The notes beneath the pieces were generated by a model that had not been told where the DNA came from, made no database searches, and saw only the letters and a program-made list of their open reading frames with translations. A stretch of 41,102 nt of DNA from Chloroflexota bacterium (GTDB lineage: Bacteria; Chloroflexota; Dehalococcoidia; Lucifugimonadales; HRBIN23), in NCBI GenBank assembly GCA_016210325.1, contig JACQUK010000071.1:1-41102 (forward strand). The letters are read 5' to 3'. Below, one piece after another: positions 16,203-24,815 of the stretch. The stretch's first letter is position 1; each line of letters opens with the position of its first letter. The translations under genes and the position numbers were made by a program.

Positions 16203-17459
16203 TCAGCCGCGCCCTGGTGCTGCTGAGGGCTGCTGTGCGGCCAGGCGGCGCAGGAAGTCCTGGTAGCTGCCGAAGCGGGCCACCAGGCGGATGAACTCGC
16301 CTATCGAGGCGGTCCTGCCGCGTAGCTCTCTCAGTTGGCCCGCGATGGGGCTCACCGAGGCCGGGCTGTCGGCGTAGGTCCCATAGAAGGCAAAGTAGGC
16401 CTGGTTCAGCTTGCGTATGTAGTAACCATGCTCCACAAAAAAGCGCCTCCGCTCCTCCATGTACGCTTCAGCCTCATCCACCTTGCCCTGGACCAGTAGC
16501 TCGTCCACATGGAGCCGAGTCGCCCGCATCTCGCGGTTGAAGCTGAACACCCCCTCCTCTGGCGGCAGAGGCTTTCCCTGAGGGGGCACCACCCCGCCAA
16601 GGTCCTGAAAAGCCATGTCCCCCATCTCGCGCCCCGCCATGTCCGCCACCGTCTCGTTGAGCGAGGTGGTGTCGGGGTCCCGCCAGTACCCCAGGCCCAA
16701 CGGGTGGAAGAAGAGGTACTGGTGCACCCACTCGTGAGTGGCGGTTTGCAGGGAGGTCCGGAGGTCGGTGCCCTGTGAAACAATGGCCGGGTACGCCGCC
16801 ATGCCACCCAGACCCTCTACCAAAGCGGACATCCCCCGCTGCTGAATGACCTGATCCTCCAGGTGCTCCATCTCAGGGATGGTCAGCGTAGGGTCCAACA
16901 GCACCGTGTCCACAAGCTGGATGCGCTGCCTCGGCGATACCAAGAGGATCCTCGGTAGGCGGTCGAAACGGAAGTCCACTGGCGGGAACAGGAAGCTGAA
17001 AGGGCCCCACTTCCACCCGAAGCCCTGCTCCAGGAGGACGGTGCTGATGACTGACTCCAGGTACTCCTCCGCACGCCCCCTGAGGCGCTTCTGCTCTGCC
17101 CGCAGCCGCCGGACCCTGGCCTGAAGGTCTGTCGCTTCCTGGGAGATGCCGGGGCCGCCCTGGCTGTCCAAAGCCGCGAGCTGGTTCAGCCGCGCCTGGA
17201 GGTTTTCCTCCTCCCGGGCCGCGCTCATGAAACGGTCCAGGGCGGCCCGACCCTCCTTCGCCGTCAAGGGGCTGCCGGTCCAGACCGCCTCCAGCCGCCG
17301 GACCCACTTGCCAGGGAAGTTGGCGACTACCCACCCCTCAAGAGAGAAGCGGTGCCCGCTGGCCAGGGCCTGGATTGGGTCCAGCGTCACGGCGTCTTGG
17401 GGGCCCAGCAACAGCACCAGCAGCAGGAGCCCCAGAACAGCCCTCCTCATCCATCGCAT
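16203..17459 (-). CDS. Secreted HExxH zinc-metalloprotease-like protein
   Basis: 418 residues. Residues 5-20 form a Leu-rich signal or anchor, so the protein should act outside the membrane. A helical coiled-coil-like part (about 75-135) precedes the catalytic region. H242-E243-W-V-H246 is an HExxH zinc site, and NETVADMAGREMGD (268-281) supplies acidic residues such as E269 or E278 as a possible third ligand, as in gluzincins. I do not recognise a named peptidase family. It is divergent from etfB and convergent with the small charged gene. Confidence 0.8.
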   Translation of the reverse strand: MRWMRRAVLGLLLLVLLLGPQDAVTLDPIQALASGHRFSLEGWVVANFPGKWVRRLEAVWTGSPLTAKEGRAALDRFMSAAREEENLQARLNQLAALDSQGGPGISQEATDLQARVRRLRAEQKRLRGRAEEYLESVISTVLLEQGFGWKWGPFSFLFPPVDFRFDRLPRILLVSPRQRIQLVDTVLLDPTLTIPEMEHLEDQVIQQRGMSALVEGLGGMAAYPAIVSQGTDLRTSLQTATHEWVHQYLFFHPLGLGYWRDPDTTSLNETVADMAGREMGDMAFQDLGGVVPPQGKPLPPEEGVFSFNREMRATRLHVDELLVQGKVDEAEAYMEERRRFFVEHGYYIRKLNQAYFAFYGTYADSPASVSPIAGQLRELRGRTASIGEFIRLVARFGSYQDFLRRLAAQQPSAAPGRG

Positions 17460-17575
17460 CGAGAGCCCTACGACCTCCTGGTGAAGTAGCCGACGCCCCT
17501 AGTTGGCTTGGACACGCTGCCCCCTATGCTAGGATAACGCGGCGCCCCTCAGCATGATAGAACCCGTAACTACTG

Positions 17576-17605
17576 TTGACACCCGCGAAAGCCCAGTGCT
17601 ACAGT
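17576..17605 (+). promoter_or_regulatory. Promoter of etfB-etfA
   Basis: A perfect TTGACA, an 18-bp spacer and TACAGT (4/6). It lies about 55 bp before the etfB start. Confidence 0.65.
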
Positions 17606-17659
17606 GAAAATGCTCACAAACGAGCATGAGCGATGGCTTGCAACATTCGAGGAGGCGCG

Positions 17660-18466
17660 ATGCCGCTCAACATCATCGTAACCGCCAAGCAGGTCATAGA
17701 TCCCGAGACCCCTGCCTCGGCCCTCCGGCTCAACTCCCAGCTCAAGCGCATGGAGACCCCGCCAAACATCCCACCGGTCATCAACGGCTTTGACGAGAAC
17801 GCCATAGAAGCTGCCCTGCGCATCAAGGATGCCAAGGGCGCTGCCAACGTGAAGGTCACCGTCATCTCCGCCGGCAAGAGCTTCGTGCTGGATGTCATCA
17901 AGAAGCCCCTCTCCATGGGCGCCGACGAGCTGGTGCTGGTCCAGGACGACGCCCTGGAGGGGCTGGACGCCTTCGCTACCGCCCAGGTGTTGCTAGCCGC
18001 TATCAAGAAGGTGGGCAAGTTCGATCTCGTTGTGTGCGGCCGACAGGCCTCGGACTATGACCAGGCCCAGGTGCCCCTGTTCCTGGCCGAGGGCCTGGGC
18101 ATCCCCTGCGTGACCATCGCCAAGAAGGTGGAGGTCCCCGAGTCCAAGCTGGTAGTAGAGCGGGTGCTCCCCAACGGGACCGAGGAGGTGGAGGCCACGC
18201 TGCCCGCACTGGTCACCGTGTCCAACGAGTTGGGGCAACCCCGTTACCCCACCCTGAGGGGCATCATGATGGCCACGCGCAAACAGCCCACCACCTGGAA
18301 ACTCGGTGACCTGGGTCTCTCGCCCGCTGCCCTCCAGCCCAAGGTGCCCATCGAGCAGCTTTTTGTGCCCACCAGCCAGCGCCAGTGCGAGTTCATCAAC
18401 GGCGAGAACGAGGAGGACAAGGGACGCAAGCTGGCGCTGAAGCTGCGGGAGGCGAAGATCATCTAG
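17660..18466 (+). CDS. etfB: Electron transfer flavoprotein beta subunit
   Basis: 268 residues from ATG 17660, which GGAGG precedes; an ATG nine codons upstream lacks one. With EtfA it forms a soluble FAD/AMP heterodimer that takes electrons from acyl-CoA dehydrogenases and passes them to ETF:quinone oxidoreductase. Landmarks are VTAKQVIDPE at the N-terminus, VCGRQASDYDQAQV (about 127-140), and the signature PRYPTLRGIMMATRK near 200. The acyl-CoA dehydrogenase at 2687 is a possible electron donor. No bifurcating-type partner genes (fixC, fixX) are in the window. Confidence 0.96.
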   Translation: MPLNIIVTAKQVIDPETPASALRLNSQLKRMETPPNIPPVINGFDENAIEAALRIKDAKGAANVKVTVISAGKSFVLDVIKKPLSMGADELVLVQDDALEGLDAFATAQVLLAAIKKVGKFDLVVCGRQASDYDQAQVPLFLAEGLGIPCVTIAKKVEVPESKLVVERVLPNGTEEVEATLPALVTVSNELGQPRYPTLRGIMMATRKQPTTWKLGDLGLSPAALQPKVPIEQLFVPTSQRQCEFINGENEEDKGRKLALKLREAKII

Positions 18467-18522
18467 TCCTAGTGGGCACCACCCCACGTTCTGTCCCAAC
18501 GACGTAGAGGAGGATTGAAGAA

Positions 18523-19509
18523 ATGGCCGGAGTCCTGGTGGTCGGAGAGCTTGCCAACGGTAGCCTCGCCTCCATTACCGGTGAACTCCTCACCGCGGCA
18601 CGGAAGCTTGCAGGGCCCTTGGGCGAGCCCATTGGCGCTCTGCTGATGGCAGACCGCGCTGGCAACACCGCCAAAGAAGCGGGCCAGGCAGGCGCCGAGG
18701 TGGTCTACGTGGTGGAGGACCCGTTGCTCAAAGAGCCCCCCGTAGAGTTGGTGCTGTCGGCTGTGGAGCAGGTGGTCAAGAAGGTGCAGCCCACGGTGGT
18801 CTTGCTGGGCAGGACGCCCCTGGGCCGCGACCTGGGCCCCAGGCTGGCTTTCCGCCTGGGGGTTGGCCTTGTCCAGGACGCCGTAGACCTGGCCTGCGAC
18901 GCCCAGACCAAGAAAGTCACGGCGAACCGTCCCGTTTACGGCGGCAACGCCGTGGCGAAAGTAGCCCTGAACAGCCGCCCCCATGTCATCACCGTGCGCC
19001 CCAAGGTCTTCGAGGCCACTGCCCCCAACCCGGCTCCCAGCCCCAAGGTCGAGGCGGTGCCGGTGAAGCTGGACGCTGCTGCGGCCAAGATCAAGGTGCT
19101 CAAGCGGACGCAGCAGGAGGCCGCCGGCGTCAAGCTCGAAGAGGCCAGGATTGTGGTAGGTGGCGGCCGCGGCCTGGGCGGCCCTGAGCCCTTCAAGCAA
19201 CTGGATGAGCTGGCCAAGCTGTTGGGCGGCGCCGTAGGCGCCAGCCGCGCCGTCTGCGATGCCGGCTGGATGCCCTACGCCTACCAGATTGGCCTGACCG
19301 GGAAGAGCATCACCGCAGACACCTACATCGCGATTGCCATCTCCGGGGCCAGCCAGCACCTGACGGGGATCTCCACGGTCAAGAACATCATTGCTGTCAA
19401 CAAGGACGCGGAGGCCAATATCTTCAAAGAGGCCCGCTTTGGAGTGGTAGGCGACTGGAAGAAGATTCTCCCCGCCTTCATCCAGCAGGTGCAGGAGCTG
19501 GTGAAGTAA
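18523..19509 (+). CDS. etfA: Electron transfer flavoprotein alpha subunit
   Basis: 328 residues, normal length. The N-terminal domain (about 1-190) pairs with EtfB. The C-terminal FAD domain shows the family signature GASRAVCDAGWMPYAYQIG, then TGKSITADTYIAIAISGA, QHLTGI and IIAVNKD. GAGGAGG precedes the ATG. It is 56 bp after etfB and clearly in one operon with it. Confidence 0.97.
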   Translation: MAGVLVVGELANGSLASITGELLTAARKLAGPLGEPIGALLMADRAGNTAKEAGQAGAEVVYVVEDPLLKEPPVELVLSAVEQVVKKVQPTVVLLGRTPLGRDLGPRLAFRLGVGLVQDAVDLACDAQTKKVTANRPVYGGNAVAKVALNSRPHVITVRPKVFEATAPNPAPSPKVEAVPVKLDAAAAKIKVLKRTQQEAAGVKLEEARIVVGGGRGLGGPEPFKQLDELAKLLGGAVGASRAVCDAGWMPYAYQIGLTGKSITADTYIAIAISGASQHLTGISTVKNIIAVNKDAEANIFKEARFGVVGDWKKILPAFIQQVQELVK

Positions 19510-19548
19510 GCTAGATCCCGGACCTCAAAGCTCAGCGCTATGTTGTTC

Positions 19549-19575
19549 GATGCCTCCCCAAACAGGGGAGGCATC
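19549..19575 (+). terminator. Strong hairpin between etfA and the CopD-like gene
   Basis: GATGCCTCCCC-AAACA-GGGGAGGCATC is an 11-bp perfect stem. No T-run follows, so it may be a partial terminator, an mRNA-stability hairpin for etfA, or an attenuator: it ends 18 bases before the next ATG. Confidence 0.55.
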
Positions 19576-19593
19576 GTGCTGTGGGGGGAGGAT

Positions 19594-20109
19594 ATGGCGA
19601 CGCTGGTGGTGTTCCTCCACATCGTGGCGGCCATGGTATGGATAGGTGGGATGCTGTTCATCAGCCTGGTGCTGGTGCCACTGGTCCGCCACCTGCCGCC
19701 CGGCGCCGGCCCGCAGTTGCTGCGGATTACCGGGAGGCGCTTTCGCCTGGTCGCCTGGCCGGCCATCGGTGTGCTGGTGGCGACCGGCGTGCTGAACGCC
19801 TGGCATCACGGCGCCTTCACGCTGCTGGACAACGGACTGTTGTGGCAAACCTCCTGGGGACGGTGGCTCACCGTGAAGGTGGGCCTGGTGGCCCTGGCAG
19901 TGGTCATGAGCTTGCTGCACGACTGGGTGCTGGGACCCCACGCTGGCGCCCTGGAGATGGCCGCCCGCCGTGGAAACCCCCAGCAGCCTGACGCCGCGCT
20001 GCTGGCCCGGGCCGCCGCCATCCGCAGGGCCACCTCGTGGCTGGCCCGCCTGAACGGCGTCATTGCCCTGACCATTGTGCTGCTGGGGGTCTTTCTGAGC
20101 CGCGGCTAA
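19594..20109 (+). CDS. CopD-like four-helix membrane protein
   Basis: 171 residues from ATG 19594, which GGGGGAGG precedes; an upstream ATG at 19540 would read through the hairpin. Four membrane segments are visible. FLHIVAAMVWIGGMLF in helix 1, RRFRLVAWPAIGVLVATGVLNA in helix 2 and GRWLTVKVGLVALAVVMSLLHD in helix 3 match the CopD/DUF2269-type fold, whose conserved His and Trp can bind heme or copper. The exact role is unknown. It converges with the EF-G paralogue. Confidence 0.8.
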   Translation: MATLVVFLHIVAAMVWIGGMLFISLVLVPLVRHLPPGAGPQLLRITGRRFRLVAWPAIGVLVATGVLNAWHHGAFTLLDNGLLWQTSWGRWLTVKVGLVALAVVMSLLHDWVLGPHAGALEMAARRGNPQQPDAALLARAAAIRRATSWLARLNGVIALTIVLLGVFLSRG

Positions 20110-20141
20110 GGGGACCCACCTCTGCCTGCCGCAAGGAGCCT

Positions 20142-22184
20142 CTACGCCTTGGCCGCCTGCTTGGCCTGCTCCAGGACCTGCTGCGCCTGGTATGGGGGCA
20201 CCTCTTCGTAGTGGCCAAACTCCAACGAGAAGGTGCCGCGGCCCTGGGTCTTGGCACGCAGGTCCAGCGCGTAGCGCTGCATCTCGGCCAGGGGCACCTG
20301 GGCCTCCACTTCAGTCTGGCCGTCCCCTGTTGGGTTCATGCCCAGGATGCGCCCGCGCCTCCCGTTGAGGTCACCAATGATGTCCCCGGCATAGGTGTCA
20401 GGCACGGCGGCCTTCAGACGCATGATAGGCTCCAGCAGCGCCGGCTCCCCCTGGAGGACGCCCTTTTTCAGCCCGAAGTGGCCGGCGGTCTCGAAGTCAC
20501 CACCAGCCGAGTCTACCGGATGGTAGCTGCCATCGTAAAGGACAACCCGCAAGTCCACCACCGGGTAGCCCGCCAGCACCCCTTCTTGGCACGCGCGGCG
20601 GACACCCTTCTCCACCGCAGGGATGAACTCCTTGGGGACCACGCCGCCGACCACTTCGGAGGCGAACTCGAGGCCGGAACCGCGGGGCAGCGGCTCCAGG
20701 CGAATGACGATATGAGCGAAGTTGCCGTGACCCCCCGACTGCTTCTTGTAGCGGTGCTCCACACTGGTCTGCGAGCGAACGGTCTCCCGGTACGGGATAC
20801 GAGGAGTCTGGAGCACCAGCGCCACCCCAAACTTGCGTTGTGCCCGCTGTACCATCACATCAACGTGGGCATCCCCCTGGCCTTGCAGCACCGCTTCACC
20901 CGTGTCAGCATCGTGGGTGAACTTCAGGGAGGGGTCTTCTTCCACCAAGCGGTGCAAAGCAATGCTCAGCTTGTCCATGTCTGCTTTGGTCTTGGGATAC
21001 ACCGCCATGGAGTAGACCGGTGCGGGGAAGCTGATCCCCTCCAGCCGGACCGGGCGCTCTTTGTTGGTCAGCGTGTGCCCCGTGGCCGTACCCTGGAGCT
21101 TGGCCACAGCACCGATATCTCCCGCGGCCAGGCTGGGCACCGCTTCCTGGCTCTTGCCCCGGAGCACAAAGAGCTGGGCGATACGCTCGGTCTGCCCCGT
21201 GTTGGCGTCATACGCCTCGGAGTTGGTGCGTATCGTCCCACTGTAGACACGGAACAAGGTGAGTCTCCCCACAAAGGGGTCGGCGGTGGTCTTGAAGACC
21301 AGGGCCGCCAGCGGGCCATCCGGGTCAGGGGTCAAGGGTTGCTGGCCGTCGGTCTGAGCCGCAACGATGGCGGTCCTGGCAACCGCAGGGGAAGGGAGCA
21401 GGTCTATGATTGTGTCCAACAGCTCCTTGGTGCCCAGGTTTTGCAACCCGGACGCCGCCAGCACGGGGACCACTGTGCCAGCCAGCACGGCCTTCTTCAG
21501 GTGCTTGGACAGCTCATCATCGGTGATGGTCTCGCCCTCCAGGTACTTGGTAGCGAGGTCGTCATCGGTCTCGGCCACCGCCTCCACCACGCGCTCCCAC
21601 GCCTCCTTGACCTGGCCGGCCACCTCGTCGGGGACCGTCTGGGGTCGAGGCAGCAAGTTGACCACGCCCTTGAAGGTCTGGGCTGCGCCGATGGGGAGCT
21701 GCACGGGGACGCAGTGCTTGCCCAGCAGATTACGGATCGACTCCACCGCAGCGGAGAAATCGGCGTTCTCCCGGTCCATCTTGTTGACCACAATGACGCA
21801 GGGCAGCCCCAGGGCCTTGACCCGCTGCCACATCTGCTCGGTGCCCACCTCCACGCCGGCCTTGGCCGCCACCACCAGCACCGCCGCGTCAGCCACGCGG
21901 AGGACCGAGAGCGCCTCCGCGATGAAATCGAAGTAGCCCGGCGTGTCCAGCAGGTTAATCTTGCACTCCCTCCAGGGGCAGGGCAGCACCGCGAGCTGGA
22001 TGCTACCGCGGCGCTTGGCCTCCTCTGGCTCGTAGTCAGAGACGGTGTTGCCGTCGTCCACACGCCCCATGCGGGGGATGGCGCCGCTGGTGAAGAGCAG
22101 GGCCTCGGCCAGGGAGGTCTTTCCGGCACCGCTGTGGGAGAGGAGAGCGACGTTGCGGAGACGGTCAGCGGAGAAGGTCTGCAT
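20142..22184 (-). CDS. EF-G paralogue (EF-G-like GTPase) with altered G motifs
   Basis: 680 residues from ATG 22184, chosen because AAAGGGGGC lies directly upstream; a GTG five codons earlier would include that ribosome site. All EF-G domains are present, from the GTPase to the C-terminal domain (YALDLRAKTQGRGTFSLEFGHYEEVP). G1 is SHSGAGKT (16-23) where EF-G has AHIDAGKT. G3 is DTPG followed by Tyr84, where the catalytic His of DTPGH is expected. NKMD (134-137) is intact. This fits the EF-G-like paralogue group that coexists with a true fusA and need not carry out normal translocation. A role in ribosome recycling, stress or another step is open. Confidence 0.9.
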   Translation of the reverse strand: MQTFSADRLRNVALLSHSGAGKTSLAEALLFTSGAIPRMGRVDDGNTVSDYEPEEAKRRGSIQLAVLPCPWRECKINLLDTPGYFDFIAEALSVLRVADAAVLVVAAKAGVEVGTEQMWQRVKALGLPCVIVVNKMDRENADFSAAVESIRNLLGKHCVPVQLPIGAAQTFKGVVNLLPRPQTVPDEVAGQVKEAWERVVEAVAETDDDLATKYLEGETITDDELSKHLKKAVLAGTVVPVLAASGLQNLGTKELLDTIIDLLPSPAVARTAIVAAQTDGQQPLTPDPDGPLAALVFKTTADPFVGRLTLFRVYSGTIRTNSEAYDANTGQTERIAQLFVLRGKSQEAVPSLAAGDIGAVAKLQGTATGHTLTNKERPVRLEGISFPAPVYSMAVYPKTKADMDKLSIALHRLVEEDPSLKFTHDADTGEAVLQGQGDAHVDVMVQRAQRKFGVALVLQTPRIPYRETVRSQTSVEHRYKKQSGGHGNFAHIVIRLEPLPRGSGLEFASEVVGGVVPKEFIPAVEKGVRRACQEGVLAGYPVVDLRVVLYDGSYHPVDSAGGDFETAGHFGLKKGVLQGEPALLEPIMRLKAAVPDTYAGDIIGDLNGRRGRILGMNPTGDGQTEVEAQVPLAEMQRYALDLRAKTQGRGTFSLEFGHYEEVPPYQAQQVLEQAKQAAKA

Positions 22185-22213
22185 CAAGCCCCCTTTCACC
22201 GAAGCCTGGTGCC

Positions 22214-22243
22214 ATTGTATAGAACCGGCAGTGGCCGCCGCAA
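22214..22243 (-). promoter_or_regulatory. Possible promoter of the EF-G paralogue
   Basis: On the minus strand, TTGCGG, an 18-bp spacer and TACAAT (5/6), 30 bp before the ATG. Confidence 0.4.
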
Positions 22244-22358
22244 CCTCCCTTCACGAACTACGTCTACGCGGATTCAGCCGGGTATCCCGAAAACAAATCT
22301 TGTCGTGTAACACGCTGAACCAGTAACACCTTCCGACTTTCCTGTGTTCTCACACGGG

Positions 22359-22367
22359 TGGTATGAT
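22359..22367 (+). promoter_or_regulatory. Extended -10 element before the PIN-like gene
   Basis: TGG-TATGAT (TGn plus a 5/6 -10 box) lies 61 bp before the ATG at 22429. No convincing -35 box is seen. Confidence 0.35.
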
Positions 22368-22428
22368 TCAGGCGGCCCGGAACTAGGAGCCACTGCCGTA
22401 GGGATTCAGCCAGGACAAGGGGTCACCA

Positions 22429-22632
22429 ATGAAACAGCGAGTATTGCCTGCTCACCTAGTCTCGCTAGTTCACTATATCGAACTCAATAAAGCTGGATGG
22501 TGGGACAAGGCCGTTCAACGCTTCGTTATTGCGGGACTGTGGCTATCAGGCACTAACCTCAGGCCCGAATACATTGTTGAAAGGCTCCAGGATGGCTTTT
22601 CGCTAAGCATTGACTCTGGAGTGCTACAATAA
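22429..22632 (+). pseudogene. N-terminal part of the PIN-like gene, cut by in-frame TAA
   Basis: 67 residues, starting at an ATG with AAGGGG upstream. It is in the same frame as the 679-residue gene that follows; only the TAA at 22630-22632 and four codons separate it from that gene's first ATG. Read through, the junction (IDSGVLQ, stop, KLDVMCASGALICLPDGTYKVS) looks like one winged-helix unit: helix, turn, then a beta wing. So the parts most likely form a single 751-codon gene broken by one nonsense change, by a base-call error, or by programmed read-through. Confidence 0.7.
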
Positions 22633-22644
22633 AAACTAGATGTA

Positions 22645-24684
22645 ATGTGCGCTTCCGGCGCGCTTATCTGCCTACCTGATGGGACATACAAAGTCTCAGA
22701 CGACACCCTGCGTGATTTCGAATGCGAGGTGGAGGAAGCCGAGCAAGTTCAAAACCAGGCAAGAGCCAGATTCATCGCGGTTTGCAGGCAACACTGCCCG
22801 TCATGCGAGCCTGAAGAATCTTGGAAAGCTTTCAACGAGAAACTGCTCGTCCCGCTCGTTCGAGAACTCGGAGCGCGAACGTACGAGATCCTCTCCTCGA
22901 CACAAAAGAGCTTCGTGGGTAATATCGCCTTCGAAGAGTTTTTCCGGATGTTTCCAGAGAACCAGCAAGACAATCTAAGAACAGCCATCCTTGCATTCCT
23001 AGATCCCAAGAACGATGTAGTTCGCACCTTTATGCTTGGCTACTTGAACTCGTACTTCTTTATGGAATCAGCGAGTCTGGACACCAGCGCGCTTGATGCG
23101 TTGGCCCGAGTCAAACCTTCCTTCACTCTCTTCCTGGATACAAACTTCGTATTTTCTATCCTCGGCCTCCACGATAACCCGTCGAATGCGGCAGCCATAT
23201 CCCTCTTGCGTCTATTGAACACTCTTCCCCCCTCAGTTACAGAACGCCTTTACGTGTGTCCTATGACACTTGAGGAGACCAGGGCGGTCTTATCTGCTAA
23301 TAGCGCGTCTCTTGAGCAAGTAGAGGGGACCCCGGACATGGCGCGGGCCGTCTTGAACACAAGTACCTTGAGCGGCCTAGCACGCAAGTTCTTCCAAGAG
23401 GTGGTTAATGCCGGACAAACTATCAGAGCCAAGGACTATTTTGAGCCCTACATAAACAACCTTAAGCAGATTCTGCGCTCCAAAGGTGTGGAACTCTACA
23501 ACGAGAACCCCGACCGCTTGAAACAGAACCAGGCAGTAATAGATGATGCCCTCCAACTTCGTGAGTACGAGGTAACTACCTACGGTCCGAGAGCCAAGAG
23601 TTACGAAGCAATCTTGCATGACGTTGTTCTGTGGCACTCTGTCCGGACGAGACGACCCCAGCTAGTAGAATCGCCGCTGGAAGCAGGTTATTGGGTTGTC
23701 ACGGTTGACTACCGCTTTATTCGCTTCGATCTATGGAAGAGACGTCAACAAACGAACGAGCCACCAGTGTGTCTTAGCCCGACTGCGCTCATCCAAATGC
23801 TCCAGTTCTGGCTCCCTCGGAGCACGGAATTGGAGGAAACCATAGTCGGGAGTCTCCGTCTTCCCTTCCTGTTCCAGCACTTCGATCCCGCAGCCGAGCG
23901 GGTGTCTATCCAGATTCTACAAACACTCGCAAGATTCGAAAATGTCAATGACCTTTCCGAAGAGACAATTACCCAAGTCCTCGTCAATCAGGCGTTGCGG
24001 AACAAGATACCCAGTGCGCAGGACACCCAGACGAAGACTGAATTAGTGCGCGAGGCACTCGTCGAAGAAGACCAACAACTCAGGAATGCATTAGCCGCTG
24101 CACAAAACAGGTTAGAAACGCTCCACACGGAGGTTGCGACGAAGTCCGCTACGCTCCAAGAGCTGCAGCAGCACCTTTTGATTCAAGAACGCGAAACCAG
24201 CGACAAGACCAGAGCGATACAACAACTCCAAGAGCGCCTCGAGAAACAGGAACGCGAGAAGTCAGAAGCAGAGCACCTAACCAGAGTTGAGCGCGAAGCG
24301 CGCCGGTCGCTGGAACATAGAGTTACTGAATTGGAGCAAGATCGGGACCGTGAACAACAGCGGGCTTCTCTAAGAAAACGGGTAACCGCCTTTGGCGTGT
24401 GGGTTGCACTCTCGTTTGTTGCAGTTGCCATTCTTGCAGTTTTTCTCCCGGACGTCCTCTCGCGCACAACTTCCTGGAGCTATTGGAGAATCTCACTGCT
24501 CACTTGGGCGGCACTGTTAGTCCTATGGCTGCAGTTAGTTGCGTGGCGAGGGTCGGCCAGTGCCGGCCTGATGGAACACCGTCTGTTCCGTCATTTCTTG
24601 TGGGCCAAGACACGACTTCTTGGTGCCATAGGCCTCGTGACACTCACGGTAATTGGCACAATAGCGTACGAACTGCTCAAATAG
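22645..24684 (+). CDS. PIN-like nuclease with coiled coil and C-terminal membrane helices
   Basis: 679 residues from ATG 22645, which has no clear ribosome site and is in frame with the upstream 22429 part. A PIN-like nuclease domain spans about 158-362: FLDTN with D165, LEET with E210/E211, HDVVLW with D326 and VTVDYRF with D355 provide the acidic metal-binding set. Residues about 445-590 are a long Glu/Gln/Arg-rich coiled coil, and hydrophobic stretches at about 597-618, 628-645 and 660-678 would anchor it in the membrane. PIN domains cut RNA in VapC toxins and some defence effectors. The region is more AT-rich than its neighbours, which suggests transfer. No antitoxin-like gene is adjacent. 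Confidence 0.75.
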   Translation: MCASGALICLPDGTYKVSDDTLRDFECEVEEAEQVQNQARARFIAVCRQHCPSCEPEESWKAFNEKLLVPLVRELGARTYEILSSTQKSFVGNIAFEEFFRMFPENQQDNLRTAILAFLDPKNDVVRTFMLGYLNSYFFMESASLDTSALDALARVKPSFTLFLDTNFVFSILGLHDNPSNAAAISLLRLLNTLPPSVTERLYVCPMTLEETRAVLSANSASLEQVEGTPDMARAVLNTSTLSGLARKFFQEVVNAGQTIRAKDYFEPYINNLKQILRSKGVELYNENPDRLKQNQAVIDDALQLREYEVTTYGPRAKSYEAILHDVVLWHSVRTRRPQLVESPLEAGYWVVTVDYRFIRFDLWKRRQQTNEPPVCLSPTALIQMLQFWLPRSTELEETIVGSLRLPFLFQHFDPAAERVSIQILQTLARFENVNDLSEETITQVLVNQALRNKIPSAQDTQTKTELVREALVEEDQQLRNALAAAQNRLETLHTEVATKSATLQELQQHLLIQERETSDKTRAIQQLQERLEKQEREKSEAEHLTRVEREARRSLEHRVTELEQDRDREQQRASLRKRVTAFGVWVALSFVAVAILAVFLPDVLSRTTSWSYWRISLLTWAALLVLWLQLVAWRGSASAGLMEHRLFRHFLWAKTRLLGAIGLVTLTVIGTIAYELLK

Positions 24685-24737
24685 CGGCTGGAGCGTCGCT
24701 TCCCCTCCGACACTGTTGAGGCAAGCCCACCCCAAAC

Positions 24738-24767
24738 TTGACACCCCAACGCCACAGGTAGTATGGT
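24738..24767 (+). promoter_or_regulatory. Promoter of the E1 alpha-beta operon
   Basis: A perfect TTGACA, an 18-bp spacer and TATGGT (4/6), about 50 bp before the E1 alpha ATG. Confidence 0.6.
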
Positions 24768-24815
24768 GCCACCGACTAGCCAACTCCTACCAGTGCGATA
24801 CAGGGAGGCAGCGCG

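Noticed and set aside
20037-22310. Long open frame (757 codons) on the plus strand opposite the EF-G paralogue
   Set aside because: It is an antisense shadow of a protein with all EF-G domains; such frames arise from high GC, and no domain is visible in it.
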